From contig NZ_JAUSZD010000002.1 of assembly GCF_030817275.1 (NCBI RefSeq), positions 3,782,001 to 3,846,000 on the forward strand: a stretch of 64,000 bases of DNA, given 5' to 3'. Position numbers and translations under genes: made by a program. This DNA is from Paenibacillus sp. V4I7. GTDB lineage: Bacteria; Bacillota; Bacilli; Paenibacillales; NBRC-103111. Position 1 is the stretch's first letter, and every line of letters begins with the position of its first letter. The notes beneath the pieces were generated by a model. It was not told the DNA's origin. It was given only the letters and a program-made list of their open reading frames with translations, and did not search any database. Of the stretch, positions 1 through 8,667 are shown piece after piece.

Positions 1-132
1 TGAACGCAAAGTAAATCGGATTTATGGAAATTTTTATGTGGGACTAAGGTTCCTTTAAAGTAAAATTAACCCCTCCTGCACAGACTAAGTGCTGTAGTCC
101 TAATCCAATAGGAAAGGAGGGATCCAACAAGT

Positions 133-825
133 ATGAACCCTACGTATATGAAAAAGCTGATGGTGAGCTCAATTGCTCTCACAATCGCTCTTGGCTGCAG
201 TGCTCTCCCCTCCATAACGGCTGCGGCTCAATCTCCTTCCGAGGATCAGGAGCAAACGATTCGTTTGCATCAGACCGATGAGAAGGAGCAAGGCGGTCAT
301 CGCCGCAAATGGCCGATTATCGATGAGTCTGCTACGGTCATCGGCATTGACAAGGAAGCGCTCGTCAAAGCACTGAAGAGCGGTAAAAGCATCATTGAAG
401 CAGCCGCAGACAAAGGCATCAGTGAAGCCGACTTGACGGCCAAACTGCAGCAGCTGCGAACAGGCAAAATTGAAGCGGCCGTCAAAGACGGCAAGCTGAC
501 AGCAGATCAAGGCGAGCACATGAAGATGAAGCTCAGTGAGCATTTGAAGTTCATCCTCAACGAGAAAAACTTGTTAGAAGGCCATGAAGGACATGGGAAG
601 TGGCATAAGTTCGGACTGAAGCCGGATACTGAGAAGCTCGCTAAGACTCTCGGTCTGAGCAAGGACGAACTTCACGCCCAGCTCCGTTCCGGCAAATCGC
701 TGGCGGAGATTGCCCAGTCTAAGGGCATTTCCAAGGACAAGCTTGTAGCGTCCATTAAGGACCAGTTAACCCCATCTATTGAGAAATGGGTTGACCGTAA
801 GAAAGATGCGAAAGTCAAAGACTGA
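133..825 (+). CDS. secreted protein with two SGKS-type helical repeats
   Basis: A 230-residue exported protein of unknown function. Residues 7-33 form a signal peptide (KK, a hydrophobic stretch, then AAA before the likely cleavage site). The mature part is charged and helical and has two related segments, near residues 75-100 and 180-210, each with the pattern SGKSxxEIAxxKGIS followed by a Lys-rich helix. Such repeats occur in many Bacillales secreted proteins of unknown role. A strong ribosome site (AAAGGAGGG, 114-121) precedes the start; an internal ATG at 151 would also leave a complete signal peptide. It is a single-gene unit closed by a strong terminator. The start is the least certain point. 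Confidence 0.8.
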   Translation: MNPTYMKKLMVSSIALTIALGCSALPSITAAAQSPSEDQEQTIRLHQTDEKEQGGHRRKWPIIDESATVIGIDKEALVKALKSGKSIIEAAADKGISEADLTAKLQQLRTGKIEAAVKDGKLTADQGEHMKMKLSEHLKFILNEKNLLEGHEGHGKWHKFGLKPDTEKLAKTLGLSKDELHAQLRSGKSLAEIAQSKGISKDKLVASIKDQLTPSIEKWVDRKKDAKVKD

Positions 826-840
826 TAGCTGTAAGTGTTA

Positions 841-883
841 GCAAAAAGGCATTCCTCTGGGTTCCTCTGGGATGCCTTTTTGC
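841..883 (+). terminator. rho-independent terminator
   Basis: AAAAAGGCATTCC pairs with GGGATGCCTTTTT around a short loop and is followed by a T-rich stretch. It closes the secreted repeat protein gene. Confidence 0.85.
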
Positions 884-922
884 TGTTTTATTTTATAGAT
901 CCATTTGAATCATTTTTTAAAA

Positions 923-936
923 TGAGTGATTACTCA
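923..936. promoter_or_regulatory. operator 1 of the TetR-type repressor
   Basis: TGAGTGATTACTCA is an inverted repeat of TGAGT with a 4-base spacer, and it occurs identically at 985-998. It sits upstream of an ABC exporter operon that ends with a TetR-family gene, so it is probably that repressor's binding site. A TATGAT hexamer at 961-966 lies between the two copies and could be the -10 element. Confidence 0.7.
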
Positions 937-984
937 CTTCTCAATTTCAATAAGATCGCGTATGATGAGTACATAAGTAAAAAA

Positions 985-998
985 TGAGTGATTACTCA
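985..998. promoter_or_regulatory. operator 2 of the TetR-type repressor
   Basis: Second identical TGAGTGATTACTCA palindrome, 62 bases after the first and ending 22 bases before the ATG of the exporter ATPase. Binding here would block the transcript start or early elongation. A GTG at 988 lies inside the palindrome and is an unlikely start codon. Confidence 0.7.
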
Positions 999-1020
999 CT
1001 CTGAGAGAGGTGTAAATACT

Positions 1021-1749
1021 ATGACAACGGACCTATCTATTCAAGTGCATGGTGTCAGCAAGCAATTTGATGCGAAGGTTGTTTTGAATGACATTACTCT
1101 AGCTGTACCGAAAGCCCATATTTTCGGATTGCTCGGCCCTTCCGGATCAGGGAAAACAACGCTTGTACGTATGATTGCTGGTATTGATGTTCCCACTTCT
1201 GGGACCGTACATGTGCTCGGGCAGCAAATGCCCCAGCTAGCGATGCTATCGAAAATTGGTTATATGGCCCAATCGGATGCGCTATATGCCGAACTAACCG
1301 CTCAGGAGAATTTGGAGTTTTTCGCTTCTTTGTATGGGTTAACAAGTACAAAGCGCAATCAGCGCATCCATGACGTCATGGAGCTTGTTGATCTAGGATC
1401 TCATTTGAAGAAGCAGATTTCCAATTATTCTGGAGGAATGAAGCGCCGCTTATCGCTCGCTATCTCTTTGCTGCATGAGCCAGGCATTCTAATTCTCGAT
1501 GAACCTACGGTGGGTATTGACCCCGTCTTACGGAAATCAATATGGCAAGAGTTGACGAAACTCAGTCAGCAGGGTACAACGATTCTCGTCACCACCCACG
1601 TGATGGATGAAGCTGACAAATGTCATCAGCTTGGGATGATCCGTGATGGCAGACTCACAGCAGTAGGAACACCGGATGAGTTGAAACGAGCTACTTCCTC
1701 CGCAACGATTGAAGAAGCATTCTTATATTATGGAGGTGTCAAGCAATGA
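1021..1749 (+). CDS. ABC-2 type exporter, ATP-binding subunit
   Basis: A cytoplasmic ATPase of 242 residues that powers the membrane protein encoded next. Walker A (GPSGSGKTT, residues 39-47), signature (YSGGM, 136-140), Walker B (ILILDEP, 156-162) and a switch histidine (VTTH) are all intact. The ATG at 1021 is preceded by AGAGAGGTG at good spacing, so it is preferred over an in-frame GTG at 988 that lies inside an operator. The stop overlaps the permease start (ATGA), indicating translational coupling. With the TetR gene downstream and operators upstream, this resembles an inducible drug or antimicrobial exporter; the substrate cannot be read from the sequence. Confidence 0.93.
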   Translation: MTTDLSIQVHGVSKQFDAKVVLNDITLAVPKAHIFGLLGPSGSGKTTLVRMIAGIDVPTSGTVHVLGQQMPQLAMLSKIGYMAQSDALYAELTAQENLEFFASLYGLTSTKRNQRIHDVMELVDLGSHLKKQISNYSGGMKRRLSLAISLLHEPGILILDEPTVGIDPVLRKSIWQELTKLSQQGTTILVTTHVMDEADKCHQLGMIRDGRLTAVGTPDELKRATSSATIEEAFLYYGGVKQ

Positions 1750-2792
1750 GAATTCGTGCGATTGTGATCCGTATTTTACGCCAGTTCTTTCACGATAAAC
1801 GAACTTTAATGATGATGCTTGTAGCTCCAATGCTAATTCTTTTTATGATGTCATTGGTTTTTAACGGCAACACCTACGTCCCTAAACTAGGCGCTGTTAA
1901 TGTGCCTGCTCCACTCATTCAAAAACTGCAGGACCTTAATGCTGAAGTAATAGCCTATACGGTAGATGAAGCTCAAACTGAGCTAGAGGCTGTACATGTA
2001 GATGCCATCATTACGATGAATGGGACAGCGCCGCAAGTGACCTTGGAAGGCAGTGACCCTAGTAAAAATAGAGCTGTGCTGTTCTTGCTGCAAAAAGCAT
2101 TGCAAAGCGTCGTTCCAACTAACTCCAGCGCTAACTCAAGCTCCAATTTACAAGCGCCAACCATCACCTATTTGCATGGCTCAGCTGATATGGCAGCTTT
2201 TGATAATTTCGGTCCTGTTCTCATAGGCTTCTTCGTCTTCTTCTTCGTCTTCCTGCTCTCTGGCGTTTCCTTCTTGAGGGAACGAACCGGCGGAACCTTA
2301 GAACGGCTGCTGGCTACACCGCTTCGTCGTTGGGAAATCGTTGTCGGCTATATTCTAGGCTTCGGTATATTTACAACACTCCAAGCAACGCTCATTGCAT
2401 GGTTCGCCACTAGTGTGCTGGGTCTAATGATGGTCGGCTCTTTCTGGTATGTATTGCTGATCACGGTCCTGCTCGCGCTGGCTGCATTATCACTTGGAAC
2501 GCTGATATCAGCTTTTGCTAACAATGAATTCCAGATGATTCAGTTCATTCCGCTTATTATCGTACCCCAGGTGTTCTTCTCAGGCTTATTCAGCCTCGAT
2601 ACGATGTCGGTATACCTTCGCTGGATTGGTATCATCATGCCGCTTAAATACGGAGCAGATGCCTTACGGAATATTATGATCCGCGGTGCAGGTTGGGATC
2701 GCATTTGGTTGGACGTTCTCGTATTAGCAGCATTCACGATTGGCTTCATGATCTTGAACATAGTGGCACTCAGGAAGCACCGTAAGATATAA
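1746..2792 (+). CDS. ABC-2 type exporter, permease subunit
   Basis: A 348-residue membrane protein of the ABC-2 family. One N-terminal membrane helix (about residues 20-40) is followed by an outside loop of about 110 residues and then by five or six hydrophobic segments from residue 160 to the end. The SFLRERTGGTLERLLATP motif typical of ABC-2 permeases is seen between the first two distal helices. The start overlaps the ATPase stop by 4 bases. It should form a dimer with two copies of the ATPase and export a hydrophobic or cationic compound. Confidence 0.92.
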   Translation: MRIRAIVIRILRQFFHDKRTLMMMLVAPMLILFMMSLVFNGNTYVPKLGAVNVPAPLIQKLQDLNAEVIAYTVDEAQTELEAVHVDAIITMNGTAPQVTLEGSDPSKNRAVLFLLQKALQSVVPTNSSANSSSNLQAPTITYLHGSADMAAFDNFGPVLIGFFVFFFVFLLSGVSFLRERTGGTLERLLATPLRRWEIVVGYILGFGIFTTLQATLIAWFATSVLGLMMVGSFWYVLLITVLLALAALSLGTLISAFANNEFQMIQFIPLIIVPQVFFSGLFSLDTMSVYLRWIGIIMPLKYGADALRNIMIRGAGWDRIWLDVLVLAAFTIGFMILNIVALRKHRKI

Positions 2793-2847
2793 TGTTAGGA
2801 TGTCCTATGTTACAATGCCAGTTTTGCTAAATGAAGAGGTGAACACA

Positions 2848-3510
2848 TTGCCCCAAATCGAGCCATGGTTAACTGAGCTTCTCCGTCTAAATGACGAGGA
2901 AGAGAAGATGACCGATAAACAGATAAAGATTGTTCAAGCGGCCGTAGAGATTTTCTCTGAGAAAGGGTTTGCAGGCTCCTCGACCAGTGAAATAGCCCAA
3001 AAAGCTGGCGTGGCGGAAGGTACCATTTTCCGTCACTATAAAACGAAAAAAGAACTGCTGCTCTCGATCGTTGCCCCCCTCATGACAAAGCTCATTGCAC
3101 CGTTTGCAGTGAAAGACTTCACCAAGGTGTTGGAAGCTGATTATCCTGATGTGGAACAATTCTTGCGCGCTATCACGGTGAACCGATTAGAATTCGCCCG
3201 CAAAAATTTTCCTGTTATCAAAATTTTCATGCATGAAATCCCTTTCCATACGGAGCTGCGTGAACAGTTTAAGGAAACCGTTGCCGTATTAGTGCTGGAA
3301 AAAGCTTACAAAGCCATTCGACATTTTCAGGCTGAAGGTCAATTAATCGAGCTCCCAGAAGCTACGAGTATCCGACTGATTGCCTCTACGATTTTTGGCT
3401 TTCTGATTGCTCGATTTTTGTTGGTGCCGGATTCGGAATGGGATGAACCCCAAGAAATCGAGTACACGATTAACTTCATCATGCACGGCTTATCGCCTCG
3501 CAAGCCATAG
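2848..3510 (+). CDS. TetR/AcrR family transcriptional regulator
   Basis: The likely repressor of the exporter operon. Near its N-terminus it has the standard TetR helix-turn-helix (IVQAAVEIFSEKGF, then TSEIAQKAGVAEGTIFRHYK). The C-terminal 130 residues form the variable ligand domain. I chose the TTG at 2848 because GAGGTG lies six bases upstream; an in-frame ATG at 2800, only 7 bases after the permease stop, would add 16 residues but has a weak ribosome site. Being the last gene of the operon it would regulate itself. The two TGAGTGATTACTCA palindromes upstream of the operon are its probable targets. Confidence 0.88.
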   Translation: MPQIEPWLTELLRLNDEEEKMTDKQIKIVQAAVEIFSEKGFAGSSTSEIAQKAGVAEGTIFRHYKTKKELLLSIVAPLMTKLIAPFAVKDFTKVLEADYPDVEQFLRAITVNRLEFARKNFPVIKIFMHEIPFHTELREQFKETVAVLVLEKAYKAIRHFQAEGQLIELPEATSIRLIASTIFGFLIARFLLVPDSEWDEPQEIEYTINFIMHGLSPRKP

Positions 3511-3524
3511 CTAGCCGCTAAACA

Positions 3525-3581
3525 CAAAAAAGCTGTACACCAGCCTCCCCTATTTGGGAAGCTGGTGTTACAGCTTTTTTT
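3525..3581. terminator. bidirectional terminator
   Basis: AAAAAGCTGTACACCAGC pairs with GCTGGTGTTACAGCTTTTTTT around a short loop. With A-runs on one side and T-runs on the other it can stop both the TetR operon and the convergent MFS gene. Confidence 0.88.
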
Positions 3582-3587
3582 CATCTG

Positions 3588-4760
3588 TCAGGCGGTTTGC
3601 TGCTGCGCCCGCGTCTGACGATCTACGAGTACGAAGCGCTGCAGCAGCAGGATCGCCGCTAAACAGAGCACGCCGCCGATAATGAACGGCAGCGAATGCG
3701 CGATAGCGAATACCGCTCCTCCAAGGAGCGGGCCCGCAATGCGTCCCAGACTGTCCATAGAGGAGCTTAGGCCCGTCGCTACGCCCTGACCTACTTTCGT
3801 GCGCTGTGTAATCAGCGACGTCACACACGGGCGTATGAGGGCGTTACCTGCGCCGAAGACCGAGAGATAAATCGCAGCGGTCACTACGCTGCTCGAGTAC
3901 AGCAGCAGGAAGAACCCTGCAGCTGATAGCAATAATCCAATGCCGATCACTCGTTGCTCGGCCCCCTGTTTGACCAAGCGGCGAACTACGCCGCCTTGGA
4001 TTAAGGCGCCAACAATACCGCTAGCTAAAAACATCATGCCGATATCGAATGGCGTTGCGCCAATCTTGTCCATTTGGTAGTACTGAAGCGTCGCTTCCAA
4101 CCCTGCCAATGTGAAAGATACGAAGAATGATAACACATAGAGGTACTTCGATGCCCCGGAGAAAGCTGTCCATCTAGATGGAGCTTTCTCCTTCACGGAG
4201 GTGCGTTTGTCTACCGTCAGCGATTCTTTCAGAATAGCAAATGCAAAAACAAAGGAAGCTAGTGCGAGTCCGGATGCTACAAAGAATGGTAGGTACGTCC
4301 CCCATCGGCTTAATATCCCGCCGATTGCTGGACCGAAGATAAAGCCTAACCCAATCGACATCCCCACCATACCCATGCCTTTTGTCCGATTCTCAGCGGT
4401 AGTAATATCAGCGACATAAGCCACAGCGCAGGCCGTTGCTGCTCCTGAGAATAATCCGCCTAGAATGCGGGATACGTACATGATCCACAGATTACCGTCA
4501 GCGAATCCAAATATCAAAAAGCTAACACTAAATCCAAGCAGACCTATTAAGATAATCGGTCTCCGTCCGATGCGATCCGATAGTCCTCCCCAAATGGGGG
4601 ACATAAGAAAAGAGGCTGCGGAATAGACCGATAATAGCAGCGCGTTATGATATTCAGCGCCTGCACCTTTAACAACTTCCGGCAGTACAGGAATGATGAT
4701 CCCGAAACCTACGAATATAGTCATCAACAACAGCATGATGATTCCGATCTGTTTATTCAT
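3588..4760 (-). CDS. MFS efflux transporter (12 helices)
   Basis: A 390-residue major facilitator protein of the drug:H+ antiporter type. The loop after helix 2 has the motif GGLSDRIGRRP (motif A), and helix 5 has GPAIGG (motif C, the antiporter motif). Hydrophobic segments run the whole length. The ATG at 4760 is preceded by GGAGG; in-frame codons further upstream lie inside the neighbouring MFS gene and were rejected. It follows the other MFS gene by 35 bases on the same strand, so the two are probably co-transcribed. It resembles NorA/Bmr-type efflux pumps, but the substrate is unknown. Confidence 0.88.
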   Translation of the reverse strand: MNKQIGIIMLLLMTIFVGFGIIIPVLPEVVKGAGAEYHNALLLSVYSAASFLMSPIWGGLSDRIGRRPIILIGLLGFSVSFLIFGFADGNLWIMYVSRILGGLFSGAATACAVAYVADITTAENRTKGMGMVGMSIGLGFIFGPAIGGILSRWGTYLPFFVASGLALASFVFAFAILKESLTVDKRTSVKEKAPSRWTAFSGASKYLYVLSFFVSFTLAGLEATLQYYQMDKIGATPFDIGMMFLASGIVGALIQGGVVRRLVKQGAEQRVIGIGLLLSAAGFFLLLYSSSVVTAAIYLSVFGAGNALIRPCVTSLITQRTKVGQGVATGLSSSMDSLGRIAGPLLGGAVFAIAHSLPFIIGGVLCLAAILLLQRFVLVDRQTRAQQQTA

Positions 4761-4795
4761 GATGCTTATAATCCTCCAAACGAAACATTTTTCCC

Positions 4796-6055
4796 TTATC
4801 GTACCATACCTTTTTTGGGGATGGAAATGAACATTTGAAGAACAAGCAGCAGTACCAGAACTAGGCCGCTCATCAAGAATGGTGCATGATAGCCATACAC
4901 ATCCCAAAGCTTACCGGAAACGATCGGCCCAATGATCATCCCCAGTCCTTCAATCGTTAGGAAGAAGCCCCACACAGCGCCTCGTTTCTCAGGTGGAATG
5001 GCAGACGCAATGAGCGCATTCCAAGAAGGAATAATGAAGGCATAGCCCGCTCCGAGCACAGCTACCAAGACATAAAGCAGCATCATTGACTTCGCGAAGG
5101 TAAACAGCAGAAGTACGAAAGCGCTCAGCATAAATCCTGCAACCAAAAATGGACGAATGCCTAGACGATCAACCAACTTCCCCATCGGAACTAAGAAAAT
5201 AACAGTTACAGCTCCACCTGCAATTAGAAACATGCTGTACTGAAAAGATGTAAGCATCAGTACCTCTTTGGCATAGAGTGTGAGAATGGGTGTCAGTATA
5301 CCGAGAGCGAACGTTTGCAGAAACATCGCGGGGAATAAAAGCGGACTAACAGACATTGAGCGCCGTACTTCACTTAAATATGTTGTAACCCGTTCCCATA
5401 GTGGTGCAGCGGCACGGTTAGAAACCAGCGCCTTCTCCCCCCCGCCCTCTCCATCCGTTCTTACCACGCCATTCTTTCTTGGAAGCATGAGCGCAACAAT
5501 AACGACGACCGTCATACAACCGATCAATAATCGAAATGCGGTGCTGTAGTTATTTTCTCCAACGAAAAAGTTAATCGCTACCGGTCCCAGTCCAACGCCC
5601 GAGAGCCAAGCCATATAGACAACGCTCATGATCGTGGCTTTGCCATCGTCGCCAGCCACTTCCGTCGATCCTGTAATCACACACGGCCATAATGGCGCCG
5701 TACCAAAGCCAAGCAGCGCACATCCTACGATCATCCAGATATACTGGGATGTTGTTGCAATTAGAATGACTGAAACGAATGTCATGAGTACACCAGTAAG
5801 CATGGTTGTTCGGTAACCCAATTTGTCAATAATCCAGCCAACAGGTGTACGAAGCACATTATCACCAATATATTGAGCAGCTAGCGTCCAGCCGATAATA
5901 AAAGCGGAAGCACCTAGTGTCGTTTTCATATAAACGGGTAAAATTGTTAAAAGTAAGGCTCCCTTCACAAATTCGACGACAAACATAATAATTAACAATT
6001 CGATCACAAATGGGGAAAACAAGCGATTATTCCGCCATTTTTGCATCCAAACCAT
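4796..6055 (-). CDS. MFS transporter
   Basis: A 419-residue major facilitator protein, first gene of a two-gene unit. The ATG at 6055 is preceded by AAGGAGAA at 8 bases and gives MVWMQKW, followed by the first membrane helix; the longer reading to 6145 has no ribosome site. Motif A-like sequences appear after helix 2 (GWIIDKLGYR) and after helix 8 (GKLVDRLGIRP). A basic, Gly-rich cytoplasmic loop separates the two six-helix halves. The function is probably efflux of small molecules; the true substrate is unknown. Confidence 0.87.
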   Translation of the reverse strand: MVWMQKWRNNRLFSPFVIELLIIMFVVEFVKGALLLTILPVYMKTTLGASAFIIGWTLAAQYIGDNVLRTPVGWIIDKLGYRTTMLTGVLMTFVSVILIATTSQYIWMIVGCALLGFGTAPLWPCVITGSTEVAGDDGKATIMSVVYMAWLSGVGLGPVAINFFVGENNYSTAFRLLIGCMTVVVIVALMLPRKNGVVRTDGEGGGEKALVSNRAAAPLWERVTTYLSEVRRSMSVSPLLFPAMFLQTFALGILTPILTLYAKEVLMLTSFQYSMFLIAGGAVTVIFLVPMGKLVDRLGIRPFLVAGFMLSAFVLLLFTFAKSMMLLYVLVAVLGAGYAFIIPSWNALIASAIPPEKRGAVWGFFLTIEGLGMIIGPIVSGKLWDVYGYHAPFLMSGLVLVLLLVLQMFISIPKKGMVR

Positions 6056-6226
6056 AAGATTTCTCCTTATTTTGGCGTATTTTAACAAGTTGCTGTTAGT
6101 TTTACCTGAACTAGCACAAACTATTTTCGAAAAATTAGCTTGCATGAAATCTCTATTTTGATATACTCATTTTGTTTGTTGCAATGTTCGACAAGCAATC
6201 CACTATAGAAGGGAAGCGATAATCAG

Positions 6227-7696
6227 GTGGATCATACCCGTACCCCCCTGTTCACTGCACTGCTCACACATGCTGAGAAAAATCCAATTCAATTCCATAT
6301 TCCAGGCCATAAAAAAGGAGTCGGCATGGACCCAGAGTTTCGTTCCTTTATTGGGGACAACGCGCTGTCTATCGACCTCATCAATATAGCACCGCTGGAT
6401 GACCTTCATCAACCGATGGGCGTGATTGAGGAAGCTCAAAAGCTTGCTGCAGACGCCTATGGGGCGGATCACACGTTCTTCTCTGTTCAAGGGACAAGCG
6501 GTGCCATTATGACCATGATTATGACCGTCTGCTCGGAAGGCGATAAAATTATCGTTCCGCGGAATGTACATAAATCCGTCTTGGCCGCGATTATTTTCGT
6601 CGGCGCTAAGCCCGTGTTTATCCAACCTGCTCGTGATAAAAACTTAGGTATTGATCACGGAATTCCGACACGTTCTGTTCGCCGGGCACTGGAAAAGCAT
6701 CCAGATGCCAAAGCTGTTCTGGTCATCAATCCAACCTACTATGGCGTATGTACCCATCTTAAAGAGATTGTTGACCTTGTACACAGCTATAACATGCCTG
6801 TCCTTGTGGATGAAGCACATGGCGTGCTCATTCATTTCCATGATAAATTGCCGATGTCCGCGATGGATGCCGGAGCCGATATGGCCGCGACCAGCGTGCA
6901 TAAGCTAGGTGGTTCCATGACGCAAAGCTCCGTCCTTAACGTGAAAGGGAATCGTGTTAATCCGAAGCGCATCCAGACCATTATTTCGATGCTCACAACT
7001 ACTTCAACTTCTTATATATTGTTAGCCTCATTAGATACTGCACGCAGACATTTGGCGTTAAACGGCCATGCAATGGCCGAGCGCACGATAGAACTTGCAC
7101 AGTACACTAGAAAACAGATCAACGAAATCAGCAACCTCTACTGCTTTGGGGAAGAGATTTTGGGTGAAGAAGCAACTTATAACTATGATCCGACGAAAAT
7201 ATGCGTTCACGTGCGCAAGCTTGGCATCACTGGCTTTGAAGTTGAGAACTGGCTGCGCGATCATTACAATATTGAAGTCGAAATGAGCGACATGTACAAC
7301 ATCCTGTGTCTGATAACCCCAGGTGATACCCAAGAAAACGTTGACACCTTATTGGAAGCCTTACGTGAGCTCTCTCATATGAATGATGACGTTGTTGAGG
7401 TGAAAGAAGTCGTTATCAAAGTTCCTGCGATTCCACAATTAACCTTGACACCTCGGGATGCCTTCTATGGCGAAACCGAAATACTCCCATTCAAAGACGC
7501 TGCAGACCGAATTATTGCCGAATTTATTTATGTGTACCCGCCCGGTATTCCCATTTTGCTTCCAGGTGAAGTGATAACCCAAGAGCTTATTGACTACATT
7601 GTGGAGCATGTGGAAGTTGGGTTGCCTGTGAAAGGACCTGAAGACCGCAGTGTTCAAAATGTGAAGGTCATCGTAGAGACCCAAGCGATTTTCTAG
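6227..7696 (+). CDS. speA: arginine decarboxylase, PLP-dependent (Orn/Lys/Arg decarboxylase class)
   Basis: Decarboxylates arginine to agmatine, the first step of polyamine synthesis by the agmatine route. The 489-residue length matches the Bacillus short-form enzyme. The N-terminal motif FHIPGHKKG, the segment SVQGTSGAI, the DEAHG motif and the PLP lysine in SVHKLGGS (Lys226) are all present. The start is a GTG at 6227 with GAAGGGAAG upstream; the family normally begins with a similar short leader before TPL. It stands alone and divergent from the MFS pair. YaaO-type paralogues have the same fold, so the substrate (arginine rather than lysine or ornithine) is inferred from overall similarity to SpeA. 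Confidence 0.9.
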   Translation: MDHTRTPLFTALLTHAEKNPIQFHIPGHKKGVGMDPEFRSFIGDNALSIDLINIAPLDDLHQPMGVIEEAQKLAADAYGADHTFFSVQGTSGAIMTMIMTVCSEGDKIIVPRNVHKSVLAAIIFVGAKPVFIQPARDKNLGIDHGIPTRSVRRALEKHPDAKAVLVINPTYYGVCTHLKEIVDLVHSYNMPVLVDEAHGVLIHFHDKLPMSAMDAGADMAATSVHKLGGSMTQSSVLNVKGNRVNPKRIQTIISMLTTTSTSYILLASLDTARRHLALNGHAMAERTIELAQYTRKQINEISNLYCFGEEILGEEATYNYDPTKICVHVRKLGITGFEVENWLRDHYNIEVEMSDMYNILCLITPGDTQENVDTLLEALRELSHMNDDVVEVKEVVIKVPAIPQLTLTPRDAFYGETEILPFKDAADRIIAEFIYVYPPGIPILLPGEVITQELIDYIVEHVEVGLPVKGPEDRSVQNVKVIVETQAIF

Positions 7697-7783
7697 TACC
7701 CTCCTTGTGCGGTGTATATATTGTAAAACCGTTTACATGATGCTATGATGTTGGTGATGTTTAGCGAATGAGGTGAACAAGAA

Positions 7784-8203
7784 ATGGCTCAAAGCGCTTA
7801 TATTAAATTCGTAACAGGATCCACAGTTGCCGCACTCACCTTAGTTGAACTAAAGGAAAGGCTGCTGCATTACCGTGATCAGCTCAGTCAGACAGCCAAG
7901 CAGCTTGGCTGGGAGTATGACGAGGCCGGATTCCCTTATACCATTGAGACGAAGCCGGAAGGCGAAGGCAAATGGTTCTACCTGAAAGGTATCAATCCTT
8001 TATACAAATATATTGTGATTGGTGTTGGGAATGAGCAGAACCAAGAGAAAGAGCAGCATTATGTGCAAGTCGTGCTGCCCGACGACGCCACGCATGGTGA
8101 CAAAAGTAAGGGCAATGAATTCTGCAAATACCTTAGTAAACTGCTGAAAGCTGAACTTCATCTATTCAACGGTAGAATCATGTATTTCAATCCTAGAAAA
8201 TGA
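7784..8203 (+). CDS. DUF1885-like small protein
   Basis: A soluble 139-residue protein without signal or membrane segments. It begins MAQSAYIKFV and carries an acidic central part and a conserved-looking end (LHLFNGRIMYFNPRK). I recall this pattern as the DUF1885 family of Bacillales, whose function is unknown; the assignment is from memory and moderate. The ATG has GAGGTGAAC upstream. It is a monocistronic gene with a terminator 18 bases after its stop. Confidence 0.75.
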   Translation: MAQSAYIKFVTGSTVAALTLVELKERLLHYRDQLSQTAKQLGWEYDEAGFPYTIETKPEGEGKWFYLKGINPLYKYIVIGVGNEQNQEKEQHYVQVVLPDDATHGDKSKGNEFCKYLSKLLKAELHLFNGRIMYFNPRK

Positions 8204-8219
8204 ATGTATGCAAACAGAA

Positions 8220-8251
8220 ACCCCCTAACAGATTATTCTGTTAGGGGGTTC
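8220..8251. terminator. bidirectional terminator
   Basis: CCCCCTAACAG pairs perfectly with CTGTTAGGGGG around ATTATT. It lies between convergent genes (the DUF1885-like gene and the DUF1292 gene). Confidence 0.85.
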
Positions 8252-8264
8252 TTATGTATAGCTC

Positions 8265-8576
8265 TTATTCTTCGCCTTCTTGAGCTACGATCTCATTGTA
8301 AATAGTCACTACACGTTCCCACTCTTCTTCATCTTCAATGTTGACAAGGAAGGCATCGTCGTCCTCTTCTTCAACACGGAAAATAACACCATCAGCTTCA
8401 GGATCGTTACGATCGAGCAAAACAGCATAAGCCTGCTCTTGAGATTGGAAGGTGTATACCATCACCATCTCATGCTCTTCACCGTTCTCGTCCGTTACGA
8501 TAAAAACATCTTCCCCTTGCTCGTGATCGTGGTCACAGTCCGGGCCGTGTACATGATCATGCTTATCATCGCTCAC
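8265..8576 (-). CDS. DUF1292 family acidic protein
   Basis: A 103-residue very acidic cytoplasmic protein. After a His/Asp-rich start (HDHVHGPDCDHDHE) comes the DUF1292 core: FIVTDENGEEHE, then a strand with QAYAVLLDR and the closing EEEWERVVTIYNE. Family members are common in Firmicutes, often beside yrrK; here the gene is alone. The His/Cys-rich head could bind a metal, but that is inference. Confidence 0.88.
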   Translation of the reverse strand: MSDDKHDHVHGPDCDHDHEQGEDVFIVTDENGEEHEMVMVYTFQSQEQAYAVLLDRNDPEADGVIFRVEEEDDDAFLVNIEDEEEWERVVTIYNEIVAQEGEE

Positions 8577-8667
8577 AGGCAGAACCTCATTTCGTCGAAT
8601 AATTAGTTACCTAATTATCCTAACATTTTCATAATAAGAGGTCAAACCGCTTTCGAGTTTGCTTTTC

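Noticed and set aside
988-1020. GTG start at 988 for the exporter ATPase
   Set aside because: It lies within the operator palindrome and has no ribosome site; ATG 1021 has AGAGAGGTG.
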